Shown one piece after another: positions 1 to 6,671 of a stretch of DNA of 13,626 nucleotides. Position numbers and translations under genes: made by a program. The notes beneath the pieces are model-generated. The model saw only the letters and a program-made list of their open reading frames with translations. It did not search any database and had not been told where the DNA came from. Positions within the stretch are counted from its first letter, which is position 1. Every line of letters starts with the position of its first letter. This DNA is from Methanobacterium sp. (GTDB taxonomy: Archaea; Methanobacteriota; Methanobacteria; Methanobacteriales; Methanobacteriaceae): NCBI GenBank assembly GCA_003162115.1, contig PMMV01000082.1, positions 16,759 through 30,384 on the forward strand, given 5' to 3'.

Positions 1-903
1 ATAATTAAAAAAAAACAGTCCGGTCAGAAGCTTTGCAGGGACTGCTTTATGGAATCAATCCAAAACAAGGTTTTAAAGGATATTCGAAAATATAAACTTT
101 TAGAAAAGGGTGATAAAGTCCTTTTAGGGCTTTCAGGTGGTAAAGATAGTGTAATGCTTCTAGATATTCTTAACTCTCTTCGGAAAAGGAATATCATAGA
201 TCTGGTCGCTGTTACTATTGATGAGGGAATTCATGGTTACAGGGAGGAAGGTGTTGAAATAGCTGCTAGAAATGCTAAAAAACTTGGTGTAGAGCATAAA
301 ATTGTAACTTTCAAGGAATATTTCGGCAGGACATTAGATGAAATAATTTCAAAATACACTATCAAAGAAGGTAGGAGAAACGCATGTACCTACTGCGGTG
401 TTTTCAGACGTTGGATACTTAACAGAGTTGCAAGGGATGAAGGAGCTACCAAGATAGCCACAGGACACAACCTTGACGATGAAACCCAGTCCATAGTTAT
501 GAATTATCTTGAAGGTAATATACAGAACCTAACACGTATTGGGCCTAAATCTGAATCCCTGAATGATAAATTCACCATAAAAATTAAACCCCTCAGAGAG
601 ATACCCGAAAAAGAGATTGGACTTTATGTTGTTGCAAGAGAACTTGATGTGCATTTTGCAGGCTGTCCATTTGCGATTGAATCATTCCGTGCAGAGGTTG
701 GTAGTTTCATTAAGGAGCTTTCAAGGGAACATCCAACCATAATGTACTCAACATTAAGGGGTTTTGATAAGATGAAACCAGTTTTAAAAAGGGAATTTTC
801 CAGAAAATACCCTATTGGAGTTTGTGAAAAATGTGGAGAACCAAGTGCAGCCAGTCTTTGTAAGGCTTGCAGTTTTTTGAAGGATTGGGAGGATTTTGAT
901 TAA
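1..903 (+). CDS. TtuA/Ncs6-family tRNA 2-thiouridine synthase, 5' end cut off by window edge
   Basis: ATP-dependent tRNA thiolation enzyme of the PP-loop family (TtuA/NcsA/Ncs6): it adenylates a tRNA uridine and replaces its oxygen with sulfur. An ATG at 49 opens a 284-residue frame, but the same frame stays open to base 1. The upstream residues include a CRDCF motif matching the second half of this family's N-terminal zinc finger, so the true start lies left of the window. Numbering from the Met at 49: PP-loop SGGKDS at 29-34, CTYC at 113-116 and GCPF with Cys206 (the three-Cys set that holds a 4Fe-4S cluster in TtuA), HNLDDE at 140-145, and a C-terminal zinc finger of two CxxC pairs (259/262 and 271/274). 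A ubiquitin-like sulfur carrier gene follows 155 bp downstream. Family assignment is firm. Whether the target is U54 or wobble U34 cannot be told from sequence alone. Confidence 0.93.
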   Translation: MIKKKQSGQKLCRDCFMESIQNKVLKDIRKYKLLEKGDKVLLGLSGGKDSVMLLDILNSLRKRNIIDLVAVTIDEGIHGYREEGVEIAARNAKKLGVEHKIVTFKEYFGRTLDEIISKYTIKEGRRNACTYCGVFRRWILNRVARDEGATKIATGHNLDDETQSIVMNYLEGNIQNLTRIGPKSESLNDKFTIKIKPLREIPEKEIGLYVVARELDVHFAGCPFAIESFRAEVGSFIKELSREHPTIMYSTLRGFDKMKPVLKREFSRKYPIGVCEKCGEPSAASLCKACSFLKDWEDFD

Positions 904-946
904 CATAAAATTAGATAACTTCAAACGGAAATATTGACTCATAATA

Positions 947-960
947 TTTTTATATTTAAA
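947..960 (+). promoter_or_regulatory. Candidate TATA box upstream of the sulfur-carrier gene
   Basis: A TTTTATATTTAAA stretch lies about 105 bp before the ATG at 1059, in the gap after the thiolation gene. It resembles an archaeal TATA element and would place transcription start near 980, leaving a leader of about 80 nt. The surrounding DNA is very AT-rich, so chance matches are likely. No clear BRE was identified. Confidence 0.3.
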
Positions 961-1043
961 AATCTTTTAGGAAAGATTATTTTAGCATAAGATTAAACAA
1001 TTTCTAATGAATATAATTTGAAAATATCTTATTGAATTCATTT

Positions 1044-1049
1044 AAGGAG
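1044..1049 (+). promoter_or_regulatory. Ribosome binding site fixing the start of the sulfur-carrier gene
   Basis: AAGGAG sits 9 nt before the ATG at 1059. The open frame extends upstream to a TTG at 1032, but that codon lies before this site. The ATG at 1059 also gives the usual short beta-strand N-terminus (MRIKLII) of the family. Confidence 0.8.
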
Positions 1050-1058
1050 AAAACTTTA

Positions 1059-1259
1059 ATGAGAATAAAACTGATCATCGGGGAAAATGAAGAGATAATA
1101 GAAATTTCAGGTAATAAAACCGTAAAAAATCTCCTCGATGTTATTAATATAGCATCAGAAACAGTTGTTGTTAAAAAAAATGACTGTATAGTAATTGATG
1201 AGGAACCTGTTGAAGACGGGGATTCAATCGAGGTCATACAAGTAATTTATGGTGGATAA
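1059..1259 (+). CDS. MoaD/ThiS-type ubiquitin-like sulfur carrier protein (SAMP/TtuB-like)
   Basis: Small 66-residue beta-grasp protein that ends in Tyr-Gly-Gly. The C-terminal diglycine is the mark of ThiS/MoaD/Urm1/SAMP sulfur carriers: an E1-like enzyme adenylates it and it then carries sulfur as a thiocarboxylate. Visible features are the opening strand MRIKLII, the helix-forming segment TVKNLLDVINI (21-31), the VVVKKNDCIV strand region, and the ending VEDGDSIEVIQVIYGG, which matches the 'V.DGD.V.....GG' ending of the family. Its position just after a TtuA/Ncs6 enzyme suggests it is the sulfur donor for that tRNA thiolation, as TtuB is for TtuA in Thermus; this is inference from context. 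No E1-like activating enzyme is encoded in the window. A role in thiamine or molybdopterin synthesis, or in protein conjugation, is not excluded. Confidence 0.88.
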   Translation: MRIKLIIGENEEIIEISGNKTVKNLLDVINIASETVVVKKNDCIVIDEEPVEDGDSIEVIQVIYGG

Positions 1260-1309
1260 CAGAATTAAACTTGGATTAATTAATATTATTTACCATAAAG
1301 ATTTTTTTT

Positions 1310-1313
1310 GGAG
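1310..1313 (+). promoter_or_regulatory. Ribosome binding site fixing the start of the M50 protease gene
   Basis: GGAG lies 7 nt before the ATG at 1321. An in-frame ATG at 1249 overlaps the end of the preceding gene, lacks a Shine-Dalgarno and would add 24 residues with no family similarity that I recognise. The start at 1321 is therefore preferred. Confidence 0.72.
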
Positions 1314-1320
1314 ATGTGAA

Positions 1321-2334
1321 ATGAAAGATTATGATCTGATTGAGGGTTACATATCAAATTACTTTGATGTGGGTGGATTTCATTCAACTCCTGAAGGCTC
1401 CTTTTTTGTTGTTAACGATTACGATGTCCATAAATTTTCAAGGTTAATTAAGGATCTGGATAATGTGGGTTACATACCATTTATGGGAAGATACAAAGGA
1501 AGTTACAGGATAGGAATTGCTGAAAAACAAGAAAAGGGCGAATCCCGTATTCACATCAATGTAATTCTCTTCATAGCAACAGTTGCAACCACTATTTTTG
1601 CAGGTTACACATTTGCTGGGGGTAACATAGGGGATGGTGTGGCCTTTGCAGTTGCATTGTTAAGTATTCTAGGAGTTCATGAAACTGCTCACTATTATGC
1701 TGCTAAAAAACATGATGTAAAATCATCTTTACCCTACTTTGTCCCAGCACCAACATTAATAGGAACATTTGGTGCAGTAATAAATGTTAAATCACCGATA
1801 CCCAATAAAAACTCCCTATTTGATCTAGGATTCAGTGGACCAATAGCAGGTATCATTGTAACGATTCCTGTCCTTATAATTGGAATATATCTCTCAAAAA
1901 TAGTCCCAACGGCGTCAATGTCCATGACATTTACACCTCCGCCCATTATGAGTATAATAATGTACTTCATGTTGCCCCCTATCCCTGCAGGATATGGGCT
2001 GCAAATTCATCCTATTGTGTTCGCAGGATGGGTAGGAATAATTATTACTCTACTGAACCTCATGCCAGTTGCCTTTCTTGATGGCGGCCATATTATTAGG
2101 TCGATATTTACTGAAAAAATTCACAGAATTATATCCATAATCGGAGTTCTAGTAACATTAGCCCTTGGATGGATTCCAATGGCCATACTCATGATGTTGA
2201 TATTGGTACTAAACAGAAGACACCCTGGGGCTCTTGATAACGTTTCAAAGTTGACTTTAGGGAGGAAAGTGATGGCTGTGGTGATGTTGATAATTTTTAT
2301 ACTATGCCTTTCACCAGCTCCAACCATTTTGTAA
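1321..2334 (+). CDS. Site-2 protease (M50) family membrane metalloprotease
   Basis: Polytopic membrane protein of 337 residues resembling intramembrane zinc metalloproteases of family M50. From the Met at 1321: a soluble N-terminal region (about 1-75) without membrane segments, a first hydrophobic helix after residue 78, the zinc-binding HETAH motif at 120-124 within a membrane segment, a GFSGPIAG segment near 170-177, and the second active-site motif NLMPVAFLDGGH at 246-257, whose Asp254 is the expected third zinc ligand. Further hydrophobic helices run to the C-terminus. The N-terminal soluble domain followed by the M50 core recalls archaeal and plant EGY-like proteases. The substrate is unknown. 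It starts 61 bp after the sulfur-carrier gene, so co-transcription is plausible, but I see no functional link between the two. Confidence 0.88.
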   Translation: MKDYDLIEGYISNYFDVGGFHSTPEGSFFVVNDYDVHKFSRLIKDLDNVGYIPFMGRYKGSYRIGIAEKQEKGESRIHINVILFIATVATTIFAGYTFAGGNIGDGVAFAVALLSILGVHETAHYYAAKKHDVKSSLPYFVPAPTLIGTFGAVINVKSPIPNKNSLFDLGFSGPIAGIIVTIPVLIIGIYLSKIVPTASMSMTFTPPPIMSIIMYFMLPPIPAGYGLQIHPIVFAGWVGIIITLLNLMPVAFLDGGHIIRSIFTEKIHRIISIIGVLVTLALGWIPMAILMMLILVLNRRHPGALDNVSKLTLGRKVMAVVMLIIFILCLSPAPTIL

Positions 2335-2401
2335 ATCTAATTGATTATTCATAATCTAAATAATATTAAGAGAATTTGATCGAATACAATATTTAAAAGT
2401 T

Positions 2402-2405
2402 GGAG
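2402..2405 (+). promoter_or_regulatory. Ribosome binding site fixing the start of the DUF89 gene
   Basis: GGAG lies 6 nt before the ATG at 2412. The longer open frame begins with a TTG at 2400, which overlaps this site, so the ATG at 2412 is the likely start. Confidence 0.7.
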
Positions 2406-2411
2406 ATAAAT

Positions 2412-3278
2412 ATGAAAGTTCACTATGAATGTGCAGCATGTTTTTTAAGACAGACAAGGGAAGCATTAGACCTTGCAACAGATAACGAATCATTGAAGAT
2501 GGACGTCACTGAGAAGGTTTTGAAAATTGTATCTAAAAAATTTCATAAAGGTGCAGTTTCCAATGTAATAGGCACAGAGGTACACAGAACCATAAAGGAA
2601 GAAACAGGAAACAATGATCCCTACATTAAAGAGAGGGAAATATCCAATGATATAGCATTAGATTTTCTTCCACAAGTCGAAAAGATTCTGAGAGAAGGGA
2701 ATACCCTCAAAAATTATATTAAGGTAGCAATAGCAGGAAATGTCATAGATTTTGGGGCGCTTGGACTGGATATGGATATGGAATCTCTGATCATCAACAC
2801 CATGAAAAAGGATCCTGTCCTTGACTATACTGAAGACCTTGAAGAAGAGTTAAAACGTTCAAAAACAATTATTTACCTTGCAGATAACATAGGGGAGATA
2901 GTTTTTGATAAACTCCTGATAGAGAAGATCAGAGAGTACGATGTGGATGTGGTAGTTGCCCTTAAAGAAGAACCAATACTTAACGATGCATGTATTGATG
3001 ATGCACTGAAAATAGGTCTAGATAGATTTGCCAAACTTATCACCACAGGCACGGATTCAATTGGAATAATAGAAAAGGATGTATCTTTAAAGTTCAGGAA
3101 AGTATTCAATAAATCAGACATGGTGATAGCGAAAGGATTGGGCAACTATGAAGGGCTGGGAGAAATGGATCTAAAGGATAAACCCGTTTTTTGTCTGTTA
3201 AACGCCAAATGTCCACCAGTTGCAAGGGATATTGGCGTGGAATTAGGGGATAATATTGTTTTAAAGTTAAATCCTTAA
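2412..3278 (+). CDS. DUF89 / ARMT1-like damage-control phosphatase family protein
   Basis: 288-residue archaeal DUF89 protein. The family is metal-dependent; characterised members remove phosphate from damaged or over-phosphorylated metabolites such as sugar phosphates. Visible family features are an N-terminal CAAC (Cys7, Cys10) with FLRQ, AIAGNVIDFG (107-115), LADNIGEIVFDKLL (156-169) carrying the metal-binding Asp/Asn pair 158-159, ALKEEPILNDA (183-193), KGLGNYEGL (241-249) and LNAKCPPVARDIGV (263-276). The length is usual for archaeal members. The start at 2412 gives the MKVHYECAACFLRQ N-terminus. It follows the M50 gene by 77 bp. The substrate cannot be deduced. Its proximity to the sugar-phosphate cluster may be a coincidence, because the two are separated by a 381-bp spacer with T-runs. 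Confidence 0.88.
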   Translation: MKVHYECAACFLRQTREALDLATDNESLKMDVTEKVLKIVSKKFHKGAVSNVIGTEVHRTIKEETGNNDPYIKEREISNDIALDFLPQVEKILREGNTLKNYIKVAIAGNVIDFGALGLDMDMESLIINTMKKDPVLDYTEDLEEELKRSKTIIYLADNIGEIVFDKLLIEKIREYDVDVVVALKEEPILNDACIDDALKIGLDRFAKLITTGTDSIGIIEKDVSLKFRKVFNKSDMVIAKGLGNYEGLGEMDLKDKPVFCLLNAKCPPVARDIGVELGDNIVLKLNP

Positions 3279-3295
3279 TTATTATATTATATAAC

Positions 3296-3305
3296 TTTTT
3301 TTTTT
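3296..3305 (+). terminator. Candidate archaeal T-run terminator after the DUF89 gene
   Basis: An uninterrupted run of ten T lies 17 bp after the stop codon, with further T-runs at 3356-3364 and 3407-3413. Archaeal RNA polymerase commonly terminates at such oligo-T tracts without needing a hairpin. The position between two gene groups supports termination here. Confidence 0.6.
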
Positions 3306-3475
3306 ATCGATACATAAATTTAACTATTATGATCTAGTAGAATGCACAAGTAGAATTTTTTTTTATTGTTTAGTTAAAAAGATTAATGGACTCGAAATTG
3401 ATCAAATTTTTTTATTTATGAATCTAACTTTTCAATGTTCAGTATTTTATTAAAAAATAATTAAAGGGTTTGATT

Positions 3476-3487
3476 TTTATAAATATA
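3476..3487 (+). promoter_or_regulatory. Candidate TATA box for the GT20-GHMP kinase transcript
   Basis: TTTATAAATATA resembles an archaeal TATA element and is preceded by AAAGGGTTTGAT. It lies about 170 bp before the ATG at 3660. It is the best match I noticed in this gap, but the region is so AT-rich that the call is weak. Confidence 0.3.
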
Positions 3488-3659
3488 GTAAATGTTATAT
3501 AGAGGAGAAAAATAGAAACAGAAATATAAAGTTTAGGATAAAAATAGTGTCAAAATGGGTGGTATCATTTATGGTTTAAGTTTGTAGTACTTTATTCATT
3601 GATTTCTAGATTGATCTCACACTCAAATGCACTATTCATAGTACAGGAGATAAAAAAAA

Positions 3660-5189
3660 ATGAACTCAGAGTTTCTAGAAGACAAAGAAATAATTGTGGC
3701 ATCTAACAGAGGACCAGTAGTCTTCAAAAAAGATGAAAAAGGAAAAATCGAACTAATACGTGGTGCAGGCGGGATCGTAGGTTCAATGATTCCTTTTTTG
3801 AAAAAAACACATGGAAAATGGGTTTCATCTGCGATTGGAGAGTGTGACCAGTATATAAATAATAAATACGCCAATAAAGTACCAATTCCCTTAGAAGACC
3901 CTGAATATTATGTTCAATTCATCAAAACAGAATTAGATATTTACAACGATTTTAATGGTAAATTCGCAAATCCTTTATTATGGTTTATTCATCATTCTAT
4001 GTGGAATCCACCATACTCACCATGTGCAGACGAGGAGCTGCATAAAGCATGGGATTCATACCAATATGTGAACTCAATGTTCGCAGCAGCAATAGGAGAA
4101 GATATATATAAATCAGAAAATACTCCAATAGTAATGTTACAAGATTATCATCTATATTTAACACCTAAATTGATAAGAAAACAGCATCCTGATGTTCTTA
4201 TGAGTCAATTTGTACATATACCATTTCCTCCACCAGAAATATTCCAGCAATTGCCAAATCACATGCAAACTGATATATTGGACAGTATTTTAACAAATAA
4301 TGTCTTAGGATTCCATATTTCGCGTTATATGAACAATTTTTTACAAACAGTTAAACTTATTCTACCAAGCGCTTCAGTGGACGACATAACAGGAGATATA
4401 CTGTATAATGGACATGTCTGCCATATAAGAACCTATCCTATCAGTGTTGATATGGAGACACTCCAAACACAGGCACAAGATCCACATGTCATTTCTAAGG
4501 AAGCAGAGGTGGATGAAATCATTGGAGACTGTAAATTAATTTACAGAACAGACAGAACAGACTTATCTAAGAATATTATACGAGGATTTCAGGCTTATGA
4601 CATATTTCTTGAGAAATATTCAGAATGGAGAGAAAAAATTAAGTTTGTAGCAACTTTAATGCCCTCAAGACTTGATATAAAGATCTACAGGGAATACACC
4701 GATAAAATAAGGGAAATAGTTAAGGAAATCAATGAAAAATACGCTACTCCAGATTGGCAACCAATTAAATACATTTGTAAGGGAGATTACAACTTAGTGA
4801 TGGCTCTTTTGAAAAGATATGATGTTTTAATGGTTAATCCCATATTAGATGGTATGAATATAGTAGCCAAAGAAGGAAGTGTAGTAAACGAGAATAATGG
4901 TGTGTTAATCCTTTCTAGTGGGGCCGGATGTTATGAAGAGTTAAAAGATGGTGCAATTTGTATAAACCCTTTTGATTTAAGACAGACGGCAGAATCAATT
5001 GATATGGCCTTATTAATGGATGAAACAACCAAAGCCCAGATGATTGCCAAAACAAGGACAGCTATTCAAATAAACGACCTGAATAAATGGGTTTCGGATC
5101 AATTAATGGACATTGAGGCGGTTATGCACGAAAAAACAAAACTTAAATTTAATGAAAACCCTGAAGAATCTCGATTCGAAATGAATTAA
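3660..5189 (+). CDS. GT20 glycosyltransferase, trehalose-6-phosphate synthase-like (copy 1)
   Basis: 509-residue, single-domain GT20 enzyme with no fused phosphatase. Family members transfer a sugar from NDP-sugar to a sugar phosphate with retention, for example UDP-glucose plus glucose-6-phosphate to trehalose-6-phosphate (OtsA). Visible: N-terminal ASNRGP (14-19; Arg as in OtsA Arg9), RGAGG (34-38), LLWF plus MWNPPY (substrate loop, 106-119), QDYHL (161-165, Asp162), HIPFP (186-190), YRTDRTDLSKN (295-305; Arg299 and Lys304 match OtsA Arg262/Lys267), PSR337, and NPILDGMN (393-400) with Glu405. The loop reads DR.DLSKN..RGF rather than the OtsA ER.DYSKG, a form I associate with the actinobacterial and VldE-like branch of GT20. 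Donor and acceptor binding residues are largely kept, so it is probably active. A good AGGAGAT precedes the ATG. It pairs with the GHMP kinase 78 bp downstream. The acceptor is unknown. Confidence 0.9.
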   Translation: MNSEFLEDKEIIVASNRGPVVFKKDEKGKIELIRGAGGIVGSMIPFLKKTHGKWVSSAIGECDQYINNKYANKVPIPLEDPEYYVQFIKTELDIYNDFNGKFANPLLWFIHHSMWNPPYSPCADEELHKAWDSYQYVNSMFAAAIGEDIYKSENTPIVMLQDYHLYLTPKLIRKQHPDVLMSQFVHIPFPPPEIFQQLPNHMQTDILDSILTNNVLGFHISRYMNNFLQTVKLILPSASVDDITGDILYNGHVCHIRTYPISVDMETLQTQAQDPHVISKEAEVDEIIGDCKLIYRTDRTDLSKNIIRGFQAYDIFLEKYSEWREKIKFVATLMPSRLDIKIYREYTDKIREIVKEINEKYATPDWQPIKYICKGDYNLVMALLKRYDVLMVNPILDGMNIVAKEGSVVNENNGVLILSSGAGCYEELKDGAICINPFDLRQTAESIDMALLMDETTKAQMIAKTRTAIQINDLNKWVSDQLMDIEAVMHEKTKLKFNENPEESRFEMN

Positions 5190-5267
5190 ATTCAAAGCTT
5201 AGTATTGGAATAGCACTAAAAAAAATCTATTGATTTTTAAAACTAACAATGAGAAGGATAGTGTTTA

Positions 5268-6398
5268 ATGTCGATTCAACTTCATGATTCCTTAAAAATG
5301 GCTGAAAAAGAGAAGGCTTTGCCTAGAGTTATTGCTTACAACAGAATTGACGGTCCAGGTTCCAGTTTAGATCTAAGCGAATTTCAACAGGCATTCTGGA
5401 AATTACCAGATATACAAGATAAAGATGATCCTGCAGTGAAATGGACAATGAACCTTCCAAGAACAGTGGGCATAACCATAGATACTGGTACTAAAATTGA
5501 AGCACATCCATTCAATCCTGATCTTATAGGTGTTAAATCTGTTGAATATAAAACTGAAGTTACAGGCTCACTAGGTGAAGTAATTCCGATCAAAGAGAAC
5601 TGGTTGCTTAAAATAATCGAAATATTTGACATTAAAGGAGTTATGTTTATTTTAAAGAATCTAAGAGAGGGTATACAATCTTCAGGGCTTGGAGGATCTT
5701 CAACAGCTACAATTGGTGTATGTATACTTGCAAATGAATTAGCAGGACGGCCATTTAGCAAGATTCAATTGATTTCTTTAGCTTCTCGTATTGAACAGAG
5801 CTTTGGAGTAAGTATCACTGGAACACAGGAACAATCCAATGTGATTTTTGGAGGAGTAATGGATTATGTATGGTTTCCATGGGGGAAACCTGGATATCCG
5901 GATACAGGTTATGGTGAATCTTCAAGATTTGAATTAATACCACCAGAAAATTATGGACTTTTAGAAGAAAGAATGGCTATTTTTCATTCTGGAAAAGCAC
6001 GCTTAAGCTCAGAAGTTAATTTAGCATGGAGAAACGCCCTTTTAACTGAAGTTGGATATAAATTACATTTTAATAAAATGAAGGTAGCTTACGAGTTTCG
6101 TGAAGGATTAAGACAACAAAAATGGGGTCATGTAATGAAATCAATAGATAGATACCGTAAAATACGTACAAAGCTATGTGAAGGATATATGAAAAATTCG
6201 ATCGATTTATTGGAACGTGCTAAAAATTATCACTGTACAACTTTCCCTCTAGGCGCTGGTGGAGGAGGTGGCGTCCTTTTATTTTCTCCAAACCCAGAAT
6301 CTTTAGAAAAATTGCGTGAGGATCTTAAAGGGATTTATAGTGAAATACCATTTAAAATTCGATCTAGAGGTCATGAAATTAATAATGCTAAAATATAG
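5268..6398 (+). CDS. GHMP-family sugar kinase, substrate unknown
   Basis: 376-residue GHMP kinase, a superfamily that includes galactokinase, fucokinase and heptose kinases. It should transfer phosphate from ATP to a small hydroxylated substrate, probably a sugar or sugar phosphate. Visible: a motif-1-like NRIDGPGSSLDL (25-36), the ATP-binding motif 2 SSGLGGSST (138-146), a GTQEQSNVIFGG segment (185-196) like the GKQDQ..A.FGG of heptose- and fucose-type kinases, and the glycine-rich motif 3 LGAGGGGGVLLF (328-339). Motif 1 departs from the usual RIDLGGG.TD, and about 20 residues precede it. The start at 5268 follows AAGGAT. It lies in the same direction as the GT20 gene with a 78-bp gap, suggesting one transcript and a shared pathway. 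It may supply the sugar-1-phosphate or the phosphorylated acceptor; which one is inference. Confidence 0.85.
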   Translation: MSIQLHDSLKMAEKEKALPRVIAYNRIDGPGSSLDLSEFQQAFWKLPDIQDKDDPAVKWTMNLPRTVGITIDTGTKIEAHPFNPDLIGVKSVEYKTEVTGSLGEVIPIKENWLLKIIEIFDIKGVMFILKNLREGIQSSGLGGSSTATIGVCILANELAGRPFSKIQLISLASRIEQSFGVSITGTQEQSNVIFGGVMDYVWFPWGKPGYPDTGYGESSRFELIPPENYGLLEERMAIFHSGKARLSSEVNLAWRNALLTEVGYKLHFNKMKVAYEFREGLRQQKWGHVMKSIDRYRKIRTKLCEGYMKNSIDLLERAKNYHCTTFPLGAGGGGGVLLFSPNPESLEKLREDLKGIYSEIPFKIRSRGHEINNAKI

Positions 6399-6480
6399 TT
6401 GTTAATAAGATTAGGCTCGAAACTGGAGATATGGATCAATTTTTGGAGAATAATTATTAAAAATCATTCTTTCAAAGGGC

Positions 6481-6556
6481 AAAGCATTTGCTGCAGAACA
6501 TTGAGAAAATAAAGCGTTTGAAGAAAAAGAATGCTTCAAAAGACTGAGAAAATAAA
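6481..6556. repeat. Tandem imperfect repeat in the convergent intergenic gap
   Basis: Two units each begin AAAGC(A/G)TTTG (6481-6490 and 6511-6520) and end with TGAGAAAATAAA (6502-6513 and 6545-6556, an exact 12-nt match). The second unit is longer because it holds a short inverted repeat. The gap separates the two converging arms of the sugar cluster. Function unknown; it may be degenerate non-coding DNA. Confidence 0.5.
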
Positions 6557-6565
6557 CTTTTTTTT
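6517..6565 (+). terminator. Candidate terminator between the converging arms
   Basis: An inverted repeat TTTGAAG / CTTCAAA (6517-6523 and 6534-6540, 10-nt loop) is followed 17 nt later by a run of eight T (6558-6565). The T-run suits termination of the GHMP kinase transcript. On the other strand the same stem is followed by a T-rich segment, so it could act in both directions. The hairpin is short and A/T-rich, so the T-run is the stronger part of the call. Confidence 0.5.
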
Positions 6566-6671
6566 AATTCGAAACTCATTATCAATGTTTATACTTTAAT
6601 TATTTATTAAGGGACCTAAGTATTTCTAAATGGGATATCATAATATAAAAGAGAGAAGTTGATATTGGGAT

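Larger units (their letters stand above)
3279..3659 (+). other. 381-bp AT-rich intergenic region upstream of the first GT20 gene
   Basis: It contains three T-runs near the left end (termination of the upstream genes) and a possible TATA box (TTTATAAATATA, 3476-3487). A GAGGAG at about 3502-3508 has no open frame behind it, and only trivial open frames of ten or so codons are present. The ribosome binding site AGGAGAT at 3645-3651 serves the GT20 gene. If the TATA box is used, the leader would be about 150 nt, long for an archaeal mRNA. I recognise no tRNA, riboswitch or known small RNA here. Confidence 0.55.

Noticed and set aside
49..903. ATG at 49 as the true start of the thiolation gene
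   Set aside because: The frame is open to base 1 and the upstream residues (CRDCF) match the family's N-terminal zinc finger, so the gene begins outside the window.
1249..1320. Upstream ATG extending the M50 protease by 24 residues
   Set aside because: It overlaps the end of the sulfur-carrier gene and lacks a Shine-Dalgarno, whereas the ATG at 1321 has GGAG at the right distance.
3555..3587. Ten-residue open frame in the spacer before the first GT20 gene, considered as a leader peptide
   Set aside because: No ribosome binding site at a suitable distance and no codon pattern typical of attenuation; frames this short are expected by chance.
5384..5761. 125-codon open frame on the minus strand
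   Set aside because: It is antisense to the GHMP kinase, including the ATP-binding motif; it has no family similarity and is opposite to a clearly coding frame.
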